Shown: positions 1 through 7,726, counted from the first letter of the stretch. The stretch: DNA of 22,405 bases from Saprospiraceae bacterium (GCA_016719855.1 JADJYH010000062.1:1-22405); one strand, 5' to 3'. Notes: generated from the letters alone by a model not told the origin. A program made the numbers and translations.

Positions 1-1294
1 GGTCATCGTTGCCCCGGTATAGCCCCACAACGGCCTTTATGTTGCGCAAATGTTCTGGCGTGAAATCGTGGATGCTTGAGGAAACCTTGCGGTAAACGTC
101 CCGAAGGTCGAGCATTAGGGTTTTGTCGCTGCGTTCGGGGTCGGCCTCCTTTGCCCGGTCGAAAAACCAAAGGGTGCAAGGTAGGGAACGGGTGTAAAAG
201 AACTTCGTGCCGATGCTCACCATTACGTCCACCGCCCCCGTTTTTACCAATTGTTCCCGGATGTCCTTTTCCGTGTGTCCAGCGTCCGAAGCCGACGAAG
301 CCATGACGAAGCCCGCCCGTCCGGTTGGGTTGAGGTAGGCATAAAAATACTGAATCCAAAGGTAGTTGGCGTTGTCGGTCTTGGGCAGTCCAAAGGGGCA
401 GGCGTGGGTCTTTCTTCACGCTCTCCTTTGCCTTGTCCACCCCGTCCACGTTGAAAGGCGGGTTGGCCATGACGAAATCGCAGCGCCCGGTCATGCCGTG
501 GTGGTCATCATAGAAAGTATTGCCCTGCAAAATGCTGCCTTCCAAGCCGTGAATGGCCATGTTCATTTTCGCCAAACGGGTGTTGGTGTTCGGCTTTTTC
601 CGTCCGTAAAGGAGACCTTCGAGGCGGGGTTTTCGCCCTCCTCCTCTATGAAATGCCCGGTCTGAACGAACATGCCCGCCGAACCGCAAGCGGGGTCTAA
701 AACGATGCCGTGGTCGGGTTCTATGATGGCCACAATGGTATTGACCAACGAAGGCGGGGTGAAAAATTCGCCGCCTTCCTGCGCCCCGCTTTTGGCAAAT
801 TCGTTGAGGAAATATTCGTAAATCCGCCCGAACACATCGCCCGGCATACGGTCGAGGCTTTCATCGTTGAAGATGCGCAAAAGCCGTTGCAAAAGGTCTT
901 TCTCAAAGGTTTGGTAGTCCTTCGGCAACACGCCCGAAAGGGCTTCATAGTCGCTTTCAATCAGGCGCATGGCCTCGTTTATTTCCTCGCCGATGTCCTT
1001 GCCTTCGGGCAGGGTGGCGAGGTAGTCCCAGCGGGCTTTTTCTTGTAGGTAGATGGCCTTGGCTTGCTGAAAATCGTCCTTGGTGACTGCCCGCCGTCCC
1101 CGTTGCGGATGCACGGGAAGGTTGGCTTCTATCTTTTCCCTTGCATCGTTGAAACGGCGGTAGGCATGGCGAAGGAACAACAACCCCAAGACGGGGAATG
1201 AGTATTCGGTGGCGGTGAGCTTGGAGTTCGCCCGAAGTTGGTCGGCGGCTTCCCATAGCCGCTTTTCGAGTTCTTTGAGTTGGTTTGCTGTCAT
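1..1294 (-). CDS. hsdM: Type I restriction-modification DNA methyltransferase subunit (HsdM), 3' end beyond window, two frameshifts
   Basis: Adenine-N6 methyltransferase subunit of a type I restriction-modification complex, which methylates host DNA and forms the core on which the specificity and restriction subunits assemble. The start chosen is the ATG at 1294 (MTANQLKELEKRLWEAADQL), which opens a typical HsdM N-terminal helical domain; the same frame continues upstream only through the tmRNA gene. Next come GGEFFTP, the SAM-binding motif DPACGSAGMF (around 680-700) and the catalytic NPPF motif in MANPPFNVDG (around 450-475). The reading frame breaks twice: near 597-606 (a base apparently missing) and near 395-398, where a run of four G (plus strand) seems one too long. 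Joined, the frames give a continuous HsdM-like protein to the window edge, including FVMASSASDAGHTEKDIREQ and SIGTKFFYTRSLPCTLWFF. The hsdS/hsdR partners would lie to the left, outside the window. Family assignment is secure; whether the gene is intact is not. Confidence 0.9.
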
Positions 1295-1343
1295 GGGGGC
1301 GAATGTATTGAAAAATAAGCAGCAATCAGCCCCATCAACAAAA

Positions 1344-1376
1344 AACGCCCTGTAAACATCTCGTTTACAGGGCGTT
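1344..1376 (-). terminator. Rho-independent terminator of ssrA
   Basis: A perfect 14-bp inverted repeat (AACGCCCTGTAAAC at 1344-1357 and its complement at 1363-1376) with a 5-base loop. Read on the minus strand the stem runs into six T (1345-1340), the classic intrinsic terminator form. It lies 10 bases past the CCA end of the tmRNA, so it most likely ends the ssrA transcript; it also separates ssrA from hsdM. Confidence 0.85.
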
Positions 1377-1386
1377 ATGAATTTTT

Positions 1387-1778
1387 TGGTGGAGGCGCCG
1401 GGAGTTGAACCCGGGTCCAGTGAAAGCACCCATAAGCTTTCTACATGCTTATTTTCTGATTAGGTTTTCGTGCGCAATGTAGGCTCAGAAACGAAGCCGC
1501 TTTGCACCTTATCCCCAAACCCGACAGCAAGCTGCCGGGATTCGCCTTTTGGCCGAGGCACTCCGCAAGGCTATCCCGAAGTTGGTTGATACGCGGCACG
1601 CTGTGTATCGGAAGTCAAGCGTACGGCATAATGGCCTTCTAATTCCTAGAACTAGGCAGCCATGGCATACTGATAGTTGCCATTTAAAGGTTGAATGTCA
1701 TTTTTTACGGAGTGACCATCCTTGCTCCGGCATGCTTACCTACCGGTTATTCTTCCCTGTCGATTCCGGTACGCCCCC
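1387..1778 (-). ncRNA. ssrA: Transfer-messenger RNA (tmRNA)
   Basis: Rescues stalled ribosomes by acting as alanyl-tRNA and then as a short mRNA that adds a degradation tag. The 3' end (minus strand) reads GGACCCGGGTTCAACTCCC followed by GGCGCCTCCACCA, giving the T-arm, acceptor strand and encoded CCA. The 5' end GGGGGCG (1778-1772) pairs with CGCCTCC over seven base pairs including one G-U, fixing the ends and a length of 392 bases. GGAATCGACAGGG near the 5' end matches the conserved tmRNA 5' segment. The tag frame most likely resumes at GGC (1681) and reads GNYQYAMAA then TAG (1654-1652). This fits the G-start and YALAA/YAMAA ends known for Bacteroidota and relatives. One-piece form, not permuted. 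Promoter and terminator are listed separately. Confidence 0.95.
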
Positions 1779-1856
1779 ATTTTTGTCGCTGAGAAGTTTG
1801 AGCTTTCTCAAGCCGTTCTGCTTTTTTAGACCCAACTATTTGAGTGAGACGGACAG

Positions 1857-1885
1857 CAAAAGTATAAACTTCTTCCACAGGCAAA
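1857..1885 (-). promoter_or_regulatory. Bacteroidota-type promoter for ssrA
   Basis: On the minus strand TTTG (1885-1882) is followed after 17 bases by TACTTTTG (1864-1857), an exact TAnnTTTG -7 element. This matches the Bacteroidota primary sigma-factor consensus TTTG-N17-20-TAnnTTTG. Transcription would begin about 70 bases before the mature tmRNA 5' end, leaving a leader for RNase P processing. Confidence 0.65.
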
Positions 1886-2367
1886 AAGTTTCGTGCCGAC
1901 GTGTGACAAAAAACAAATGCTAGACAGCAAGTCTGCATAGGTGCGAATATTGGCCTGACAAAAATGACGATTTTCGATTGAGGATTCGATGATTAGTGAG
2001 GCTTGTTGCTACTGGGTAATTCTTGGTGTGTGGTGTGGCTGTTGAACAAAGTAATGAAGAGGGCAGCAATAACGATGGTAATGCAAAGGAATGTCATGTT
2101 CTCTCAATTTAGTAAGTTGATGGTAAATGTAACGCAGCTGGGAGGAGAATACAAAGGGGGAAAGCATCGCAAAACTAAGTATTAATACTGAACGTATCAA
2201 TACTGACAAAGCTATTTCGGGAAATGTTTTCCCATATTTTTTATCTCCATGTTTAAACCCAATAGAATGAGTGCTTAAGGTCAATTTTTCTCCAATCCGT
2301 CTTTTTACAAAAAAAAATAATCTGTGGGTACGGAATTTGCAAGACCCGCCCGTTGAGGGCAATTGGC

Positions 2368-2375
2368 TACTTTTG
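2368..2375 (+). promoter_or_regulatory. TAnnTTTG -7 element before the saccharopine-dehydrogenase-like gene
   Basis: TACTTTTG followed by CGCC, an exact match to the Bacteroidota -7 element. The identical twelve bases TACTTTTGCGCC recur upstream of topA (8551). No well-spaced -33 TTG is evident. Transcription would start near 2383, only about 10 bases before the ATG at 2393 and about 25 before the ATG at 2408, which favours the second start. Confidence 0.5.
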
Positions 2376-2407
2376 CGCCACGTTAACCAAATATGCAGCA
2401 AACGAAA

Positions 2408-3520
2408 ATGAAGATAGGAATCATCAAGGAAGGCAAAGTGCCGCCGGACTTCAGGGTTCTGCTAACCCCAGCACAGTGCAAGCAGGCCATGCACGATTTT
2501 CCGGTCGAAATCGTGGTAGAGTCCTGCCCTACCCGATGCTACAAAGATGAAGAGTACCAACAGCAAGGCATTTTGGTAACGGATGACATCTCCGACTGCG
2601 ACGTACTGATGGGCGTAAAGGAAGTCCCTGTTTCACAGTTGATACCCAACAAAACCTATTTTTTCTTTTCCCACACCATCAAAAAACAACCTTACAACCG
2701 CAAGTTGCTCTGGGCAATTTTGGACAAAAACATCCGCTTGGTTGACTATGAAGTGCTCAAGGATGAACAAGAAAATCGCTTGATTGCCTGTGGCAGGTTC
2801 GCAGGAATGGTTGGGGCGCACAATGCGCTCTGGACTTACGGGCATCGGACGGGCGCTTTTTCAATGCCCCGCATGAAGGATTTCCACGACTACGAGGAAG
2901 CCACCAGCTTCTACAAAACCATTCATTTCCCAGCTGTAAAAATTGTGCTGACAGGCACGGGCAGGGTGGCTACGGGTGCCGCCGACGTGCTGCGTGACAT
3001 GGGCATTGAGCAAGTCAGCCCAGAAGATTTTTTAGAAAAAACGTTTCCAATTGCTGTTTTCACGCAGCTAAATTGCCCGCATTACGTGGCCAGAAAGAAC
3101 GGAAAAGCTTACGCAAAAAGTGATTTTTACGAACATCCTGAAAGGTTCAAGAGCATTTTCGCCCCATACTACCGCGCCGCTGACATCATGATTAACGGCA
3201 TTTTCTGGGACAACCGAGCACCTGCCTTTTTTACTTTAGAAGAAATGGCCAGCCCCGATTTCAATGTACAAGTTATAGCCGACGTGACCTGCGACATAGC
3301 GCCTTTGTCCTCCATTCCAGCGACGCTGCGGGCCTCCACCATCGCCGACCCAGTCTTCGGGTTCGACCCGAAAACCGGCAAGGAAACGCCGCCCCACCAG
3401 CCTGGCTGTGTGGACATGATGACCATTGACAACCTGCCCAACGAAATGCCACGGGACGCTTCCGAATCTTTTGGCAGACAGTTTTTGACCCATATCTTGC
3501 CTGAACTCTGCAATGCCTAA
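2408..3520 (+). CDS. Saccharopine dehydrogenase (LYS1-type)/alanine-dehydrogenase-like NAD(P) oxidoreductase
   Basis: Predicted cytosolic 370-residue oxidoreductase of the alanine dehydrogenase/transhydrogenase N-domain superfamily, closest in motif pattern to NAD-dependent saccharopine dehydrogenase (lysine-forming), which interconverts saccharopine with lysine and 2-oxoglutarate. The ATG at 2408 (MKIGIIKEGKVPPDFRV) matches the family N-terminus; an in-frame ATG at 2393 would add five residues. Visible markers are Arg16, GVKEVP with Lys71, FFFSHTIKKQPYN with His89 (equivalents of the yeast Lys1 active-site Arg/Lys/His), the nucleotide-binding GTGRVATGA (about 184-191), and ADVTCDI plus ADPVFGFDP near the end. 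The length is that of single-domain Lys1. The true substrate is not proven, since bacterial members without lysine-synthesis neighbours are often labelled alanine dehydrogenase. It is followed after 186 bases by the PolX-like gene. Confidence 0.75.
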   Translation: MKIGIIKEGKVPPDFRVLLTPAQCKQAMHDFPVEIVVESCPTRCYKDEEYQQQGILVTDDISDCDVLMGVKEVPVSQLIPNKTYFFFSHTIKKQPYNRKLLWAILDKNIRLVDYEVLKDEQENRLIACGRFAGMVGAHNALWTYGHRTGAFSMPRMKDFHDYEEATSFYKTIHFPAVKIVLTGTGRVATGAADVLRDMGIEQVSPEDFLEKTFPIAVFTQLNCPHYVARKNGKAYAKSDFYEHPERFKSIFAPYYRAADIMINGIFWDNRAPAFFTLEEMASPDFNVQVIADVTCDIAPLSSIPATLRASTIADPVFGFDPKTGKETPPHQPGCVDMMTIDNLPNEMPRDASESFGRQFLTHILPELCNA

Positions 3521-3641
3521 AAGCCAAGTCATCGAACGTGGAACGATTACCAGGGATGGGCACTTAACCCGTCATTTCAGGTACTTGGCAGATTACGCCC
3601 ACACTTTTGCTCCAGATGGCTTAGTGGCTTAGTTCAACACC

Positions 3642-3667
3642 AAGCCAATCTTCCAAAGGCTTTTTTT
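3642..3667 (+). terminator. Possible weak terminator
   Basis: AAGCC (3642-3646) can pair with GGCTT (3658-3662), directly followed by further T to 3667. The stem is only 5 bp with an 11-base loop, so this is a weak candidate for ending the upstream dehydrogenase transcript. Confidence 0.3.
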
Positions 3668-3706
3668 GTTTTAAATCCTACCTTTCGGCCTTCCAAACAC
3701 AATGCG

Positions 3707-5356
3707 ATGACAAACAAAGAAATAGCCAAGCAATTTCAGTACCTCGGCGAAATCATGGAGCTGCACGAGGAGAACCCGTTCAAAATCAAGACGTACCAAA
3801 ATGCCTACCTCACCATCCGAAAGCTGCCTGAACCGTTGGCAGCAATGGCCCCGGGCGATATCGAGAAAATCAAGGGAATTGGCAGTTCCACCAGCGCCAG
3901 CATCCGGGAACTGTTGGAGACTGGTTCCATGCTAGCACTGAAAAAATACGAAGAACTGACCCCGCCCGGTGTTCGGGAAATGCTCCACATCCCAGGTTTT
4001 GGCCCAAAAAAAATCAGGGTCATCTGGAAGGAACTGGACGTGGAATCCATCGGCGAACTGCGCTATGCCTGCAACGAAAACCGCTTGGTAGAATTAAAGG
4101 GATTTGGTGAGAAAACCCAGGAAGACCTTCGTAAAAAGCTGGACTATTTTCAAAAATCACTTGGCAAATACCTTCTTGCCGACCTCGATGGCCGTGCAAC
4201 GGATTTCGTGGCAAGCGTTTCAAAAGCATTGCCGGAGGCAAAACTCAGCCTTGCGGGTGCCATCCGTCGCCGCAGCAATATGGTAGAACGCATTGAGCTG
4301 GTTGTAGCAAGCGACAATGATATTGCTCAAATATTTGACAATCAATTAGTTGCAAAGACAGGCGAACAGGACAGTAACTATTTTGGCCTTACCACCGATG
4401 AAGTTCCCATCACCATTTATCACTGTACACCTGCGGAATTTGGGAGCAAACTTTTCAGGTACTCTGCTGGGGAAAAATTCCTCCAAGCCTTTTTGGAAAA
4501 AACCAAAGGCATGGATTTCAGGGGACTGGCCACCGAGGAGGCTGTTTTTGAAAAGGCCGGGTTGCCCTACCTTCAGCCCGAATTGAGGGAGGATGCTTGG
4601 TCGTTGGGTAGGCAGTTTGACAAGCTAGTGGAACCCAATGACATCCGTGGCGTGGTGCATGCCCACAGCACCTGGTCCGATGGCCTGCACAGTTTACGCC
4701 AAATGGCCGAACATGCCAAAAGCATGGGCTACGGCTACCTTGGCATCACCGACCACTCCAAGGCGGCATTTTATGCCAATGGTCTCAAGGAAGATCGGGT
4801 GCTGGCCCAATGGCAGGAAATTGACGCATTAAACAAGGAACTTGCACCATTCCGCATTTTTAAGGGCATCGAAAGCGACATCCTCAACGACGGCTCGCTC
4901 GACTATCCCGATGATTTGCTGGCTGGCTTCGCCTTCATCATCGCATCGGTCCACTCCAACCTCCGCATGGACGAGGACAAGGCCACCCAACGACTGCTCA
5001 AAGCTATCGAGAACAAATACACGACCATCCTCGGCCACCCGACCGGTCGGCTGCTGCTATCCCGCCAGGGCTATCCAATTGACCACCGGAAAATCATAGA
5101 CGCCTGTGCTGCGAACGGCGTGGCCATCGAACTGAACGCCAACCCCCACCGCCTCGACCTTGATTGGACTTGGATTCCCTATGCTTTGGACAAAAATGTG
5201 CTGATTTCTATCAACCCGGATGCACACAGCACGGGCGGTATCAGTGACATAAAATATGGAGTTTTCTCCGCCAGAAAAGGCGGCCTTACCGCCGAACACT
5301 GCCTAACCTGCATGGAACTACCTGATTTTGAAGGGATTATTTCAAAGAAAAAATGA
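3707..5356 (+). CDS. polX: PolX-family/PHP protein with degenerate polymerase active site
   Basis: 549 residues with the layout of bacterial family-X DNA polymerases: N-terminal 8-kDa domain, three helix-hairpin-helix motifs (IKGIGSSTSAS about 55-65, IPGFGPKKI 95-103, LKGFGEKTQ 130-138), a palm-like region and a C-terminal PHP domain. The PHP metal site is complete to the eye: H318-A-H320, D325, D349-H350, E389, H416, H444, and D505-A-H507, supporting a phosphoesterase/3'-5' exonuclease role in DNA repair. The polymerase part is not intact. The usual GS...RR...GDID motif reads AGAIRRRSNMVERIE (183-197), so the catalytic D-x-D becomes R-x-E, and the third Asp region reads DEVPITIYHC (231-240). 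The protein is thus likely nuclease-only. Start ATG at 3707; a near-match promoter TACCTTTC lies at 3679-3686. No frameshift is seen. Family assignment is strong; loss of polymerase activity is inferred from motifs. Confidence 0.9.
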   Translation: MTNKEIAKQFQYLGEIMELHEENPFKIKTYQNAYLTIRKLPEPLAAMAPGDIEKIKGIGSSTSASIRELLETGSMLALKKYEELTPPGVREMLHIPGFGPKKIRVIWKELDVESIGELRYACNENRLVELKGFGEKTQEDLRKKLDYFQKSLGKYLLADLDGRATDFVASVSKALPEAKLSLAGAIRRRSNMVERIELVVASDNDIAQIFDNQLVAKTGEQDSNYFGLTTDEVPITIYHCTPAEFGSKLFRYSAGEKFLQAFLEKTKGMDFRGLATEEAVFEKAGLPYLQPELREDAWSLGRQFDKLVEPNDIRGVVHAHSTWSDGLHSLRQMAEHAKSMGYGYLGITDHSKAAFYANGLKEDRVLAQWQEIDALNKELAPFRIFKGIESDILNDGSLDYPDDLLAGFAFIIASVHSNLRMDEDKATQRLLKAIENKYTTILGHPTGRLLLSRQGYPIDHRKIIDACAANGVAIELNANPHRLDLDWTWIPYALDKNVLISINPDAHSTGGISDIKYGVFSARKGGLTAEHCLTCMELPDFEGIISKKK

Positions 5357-5699
5357 AAAATGAAGAAATTTGCACTTCTTCCACAGAATTATTTTTGGAA
5401 TAGGGGTGAATTATTCAGTAACTCCCATATTTTTGCAAAAATTTTTTTCCCTTTGACCGAACAATCAGTATTTCATTTCGGTTAGTGGTTCAGTTTCTTT
5501 GAAATTAATTGATGAGAAAGCTCGAAATCGGCAATACGTGTTCCATTAGAAGTAATAAAATTGACTCCCTCTAAGAAAAACCGAAAATACCTGACCAAAG
5601 CACTCCACCAAATTATCTTTCTAGCACTAAACAGGTTTGCCTAATGAGGTAAACCAAAGACTAATATTCATCATTTTCAATTTTTCAATTCATCTAAAC
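5357..5699. other. Intergenic region before the small lipoprotein
   Basis: A 343-base AT-rich stretch without a recognisable gene. It holds a weak hairpin GAAGAA/TTCTTC just after the PolX stop (5362-5381), one TAnnTTTG match TATTTTTG (5428-5435), and an imperfect 9-bp inverted repeat GGTTTGCCT/AGGTAAACC (5634-5642 and 5647-5655, one mismatch) 45 bases before the lipoprotein start. The last could be an operator or leader hairpin. Confidence 0.45.
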
Positions 5700-5906
5700 A
5701 TGAAAAAAGTATTCAGCCTCGTAGCAGTAGCACTGCTTACCGTTTCTGTTCTTTTCACGGCTTGCCGTGACAACGCATCTACCACTGAAGGCCAGGAAGC
5801 TCCTGCAACGGAAGCTGCTCCGGCTACCGAAGCTGCTCCGGCAACGGAAGCTGCTCCGGCTCAAGCTGCACCAGCAGATACTACTGCTGCTCAGCAAGCT
5901 CAGTAA
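5700..5906 (+). CDS. Small Ala/Pro/Thr/Glu-repeat lipoprotein
   Basis: A 68-residue predicted lipoprotein of unknown function. The ATG at 5700 gives a Lys-Lys-led hydrophobic signal sequence (KKVFSLVAVALLTVSVLF) ending at TAC with Cys22 as the lipidation site; Phe at -3 is unusual for the strict lipobox. The mature part is low-complexity: EAPATEAAPATEAAPATEAA then Q/A/T-rich to the C-terminus, with no aromatic residues or predicted fold. The DNA carries an 18-bp tandem unit (GAAGCTGCTCCGGCWACS) in about 3.5 copies over 5796-5861, so copy number may vary between strains. A strong terminator follows 24 bases after the stop, so it is probably monocistronic. A frame open upstream to 5637 lacks signal-peptide character. 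It may serve as a periplasmic or surface spacer; that is a guess. Confidence 0.75.
   Translation: MKKVFSLVAVALLTVSVLFTACRDNASTTEGQEAPATEAAPATEAAPATEAAPAQAAPADTTAAQQAQ
5796..5861 (+). repeat. 18-bp tandem repeat inside the lipoprotein gene
   Basis: One 15-base unit (5796-5810), two full 18-base units (5811-5828, 5829-5846) and a partial unit (5847-5861) encode repeats of E-A-A-P-A-T. Units differ only at silent positions. The 18-bp period keeps frame, so slippage would change protein length without breaking it. Confidence 0.8.
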
Positions 5907-5929
5907 TTTCCGATTCAATCGGAGGGAAC

Positions 5930-5967
5930 CAAAAGGGTGTGGCATCTGCCATGCCCTTTTGTTTTTT
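5930..5967 (+). terminator. Rho-independent terminator of the small lipoprotein
   Basis: CAAAAGGG (5930-5937) pairs with CCCTTTTG (5954-5961); an inner stem TGGCA/TGCCA (5940-5944, 5947-5951) sits above a symmetric TG/TG internal loop. Six T follow (5962-5967). This is a strong plus-strand terminator. Confidence 0.85.
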
Positions 5968-5974
5968 GAGGAAT

Positions 5975-6037
5975 GAGGATTTGTAGATGCGAGGATTTGA
6001 CTTGACACTTCTCAAATCCTCGCATCTACAAATCCTC
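5975..6037. repeat. 26-bp perfect inverted repeat (fold-back element)
   Basis: Arms 5975-6000 and 6012-6037 are perfect complements, with an 11-base loop (6001-6011). Each arm contains a direct repeat of GAGGATTTG separated by TAGATGC (or its complement). There is no T-run, and the preceding lipoprotein already has its own terminator, so simple termination does not explain it. The right arm ends 8 bases before the TACCTTTG promoter element of the DedA-like gene and occupies where a -33 box would lie. Confidence 0.9.
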
Positions 6038-6045
6038 TTTCGCCT

Positions 6046-6053
6046 TACCTTTG
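6046..6053 (+). promoter_or_regulatory. TAnnTTTG -7 element before the DedA-like gene
   Basis: TACCTTTG followed by CCC is an exact TAnnTTTG match 29 bases before the ATG at 6083. No TTG stands at the -33 position, which falls inside the right arm of the fold-back repeat. Confidence 0.5.
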
Positions 6054-6082
6054 CCCGAAATTTTCAAAATTAACTCGCCCGA

Positions 6083-6735
6083 ATGGACACCATTATTGAC
6101 TTCATACTACACACCGACCATTATCTGAACGCAATCGTGGCTGAGTACGGCATGTTGATTTACGTCGTGCTTTTCCTGGTGATTTTGCCGAAACGGGATT
6201 CGTGGTAACCCCCTTCTTACCCGGCGATGGGTTCTTGTTCACGGTAGGTGTTATCGCTGGCTCAACGGGAGGCGGGCTGAACCTTTGGGCCTCGATGCTC
6301 ATCATGATGACGGCGGCCATTTTGGGCAACACGGTCAATTTCCATGTCGGCTTGTATTTCAGCGAAAAGCTGCTGGATGGCAAACAGCGGAAATGGCTGA
6401 ACCCCAAGTACCTCAAAGATGCCCATGATTTTTTCGAAAAACATGGCCAAAAAGCGGTCATATTGAGCCGATTTTTTCCCATCTTCCGCACCTTCGTCCC
6501 TTTTGTGGCAGGGCTTTCCAAAATGGACCGCAAAAAGTTCATTACCTACACCATCATTGGAGGTGTGTCGTGGGTCATTTTGCTGACTTTGGCAGGTTAC
6601 TTTTTAGGCTCTATCGAGTTCGTGAAGAAAAATATCTCGTTCATCGTGCTGGGCATCATCTTCGTATCGTTGATTCCACTTTTCTTCACAGCCATCAAAA
6701 AATACTTGGAAAGCAGGCAGAGAATTGAAAATTGA
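6083..6735 (+). CDS. DedA/VTT-family inner-membrane protein, one frameshift
   Basis: DedA-family integral membrane protein (SNARE-associated/VTT domain), a family linked to lipid-carrier transport and membrane homeostasis. The ATG at 6083 begins MDTIIDFILHTDHYLNAIV. The frame breaks in the four-T run at 6183-6186: restoring one T turns a stop into LVIFAETGFVVTPFLPGDGFLF, which carries the family's conserved Glu and Asp (ETG...PGD). The rest is in one frame: GNTVNFHVGLYF, the hallmark SRFFPIFRTFVPFVAGLSKM with Arg-x-x-P-x-x-Arg, and C-terminal hydrophobic segments (GGVSWVILLTLAGYFLGSIE and a further helix before KKYLESRQ). Corrected length is 217 residues, normal for the family. The downstream gene is convergent with only 34 bases between stops. 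Family call is firm; the substrate is unknown. Confidence 0.88.
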
Positions 6736-6769
6736 AAATGATGCCCACAGCCTTCAATATCTCAATTTC

Positions 6770-7726
6770 TCAATATCCCAATTTCATAATCTTCTCCGCC
6801 AACACCCTGGCGTGCTTCTCCTTGCTCTCAAACGACCATCCGGCGATATGCGGCGAGAGCACCACGTTGACAGCTTGGCAGAGGTAGTCGAAGGCAGGCG
6901 GCAACTGTTCCAAGCGAAACTTGTCAAATGAAGTCTCCTCGTATTCCAGCACATCCAGTGCGGCCCCTGCCACTTTACCAGATTTTAGGTTCGTCACCAG
7001 GTCGGCGGTGTTCAGCACAAGGCCCCGGGCAGTGTTGACCAAGTAGATGTTTTTCCTAAAGCTTTTCAAAAAAGCATCGTTGATAAAATGATGATTATCA
7101 ATTGAATAAGGGATATGTACGCTCAAAACATCGGCTTCTTGAAACATCGTTTCCAGTCCAACCTCTTCGGCGAAACTATCGCCGTAACCTGTCTTGAACT
7201 TGTCGTAGGCCAGCACCCGTACGCCAAAACCTGTTAGCCGCAGGGCAAAGGCACTCCCCATGTTCCCGTAACCGAGGATGCCCACTGTTTTACCCTTCAG
7301 TTCCACGGCCCGGTTGGCCTCCCGCACCCACTGGCCGTTGCGCACTTGCCGGTCGGCTCGGCTGAGGTTGTTCATCAGGCAAAGCAGCAGACCGAGTGCG
7401 TGTTCGGCGACGGTATCCTTGCTGCCCTCCGGCGAAATCAGCACCTTGATACCCTTCGACTCGGCAAAATCCACGTCAATATGCTCTACGCCAACGCCCT
7501 CCCTTGCCAAGAAAACGAGGTTGGTGGCCTTTTCGAGGAAGCCTTTGTCAATGGCAAAACGGCTCCGCATCACGATACCTTGGAACTGGCCGACGAACGT
7601 TTCAACCTCCACCTTAGGGCTGGTCGTATCCGTGTGACAATCAAAGCCACGCTCCGTCAGATGGGCTTCGAGAAATGGATGGGCTTTGTCCAAAAAAAGG
7701 ACTTTGGGTTTGTTGCTGTTGCTCAT
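6770..7726 (-). CDS. D-isomer-specific 2-hydroxyacid dehydrogenase (SerA-like)
   Basis: A 318-residue NAD-dependent dehydrogenase of the D-2-hydroxyacid family, to which phosphoglycerate dehydrogenase belongs; it reduces or oxidises a 2-oxo/2-hydroxy acid in the cytosol. The start is the ATG at 7726 (MSNSNKPKVLFLDKAHP), the natural beginning of the substrate-binding domain. Visible are REGVGVEHID (75-84), the Rossmann glycine motif GYGNMG (152-157), NTARG with catalytic Arg234, ALDVLEYEE (Glu about 261-264) and SPHIAG with His293. It lacks the C-terminal ACT domain of long SerA enzymes. The same frame is open upstream through a C-rich tract encoding a proline run and would add 33 residues from an ATG at 7825; I judge that extension unlikely. 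The gene is divergent from the DUF6794-like gene. The exact substrate cannot be told. Confidence 0.88.
   Translation of the reverse strand: MSNSNKPKVLFLDKAHPFLEAHLTERGFDCHTDTTSPKVEVETFVGQFQGIVMRSRFAIDKGFLEKATNLVFLAREGVGVEHIDVDFAESKGIKVLISPEGSKDTVAEHALGLLLCLMNNLSRADRQVRNGQWVREANRAVELKGKTVGILGYGNMGSAFALRLTGFGVRVLAYDKFKTGYGDSFAEEVGLETMFQEADVLSVHIPYSIDNHHFINDAFLKSFRKNIYLVNTARGLVLNTADLVTNLKSGKVAGAALDVLEYEETSFDKFRLEQLPPAFDYLCQAVNVVLSPHIAGWSFESKEKHARVLAEKIMKLGY

Larger units (their letters stand above)
1779..2407. other. Intergenic region without a recognisable gene
   Basis: About 630 bases between the divergent ssrA and the dehydrogenase gene. The ssrA promoter lies at its left end and a TAnnTTTG element at its right end. 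In between I see a perfect 12-bp palindrome AGTATTAATACT (2178-2189), a direct repeat of AATACTGA (2184-2191 and 2199-2206), and a small hairpin GGGAAA/TTTCCC (2219-2233) followed shortly by a T-run, resembling a weak plus-strand terminator. The open frames here have no recognisable protein features. A small RNA is possible but unsupported. Confidence 0.5.

Noticed and set aside
1295..1429. N-terminal extension of the HsdM frame to an ATG at 1429
   Set aside because: The extension is encoded by the ssrA terminator and the tmRNA 3' end; the family N-terminus begins at 1294.
1652..1732. A longer tmRNA tag reading VKNDIQPLN before GNYQYAMAA
   Set aside because: The upstream part corresponds to the single-stranded stretch before the resume codon in known tmRNAs; a Gly-start tag of nine residues matches the phylum pattern better.
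2009..2401. 130-residue minus-strand frame in the ssrA-dehydrogenase gap
   Set aside because: No domain, signal or plausible composition, and it overlaps the promoter and start of the dehydrogenase gene.
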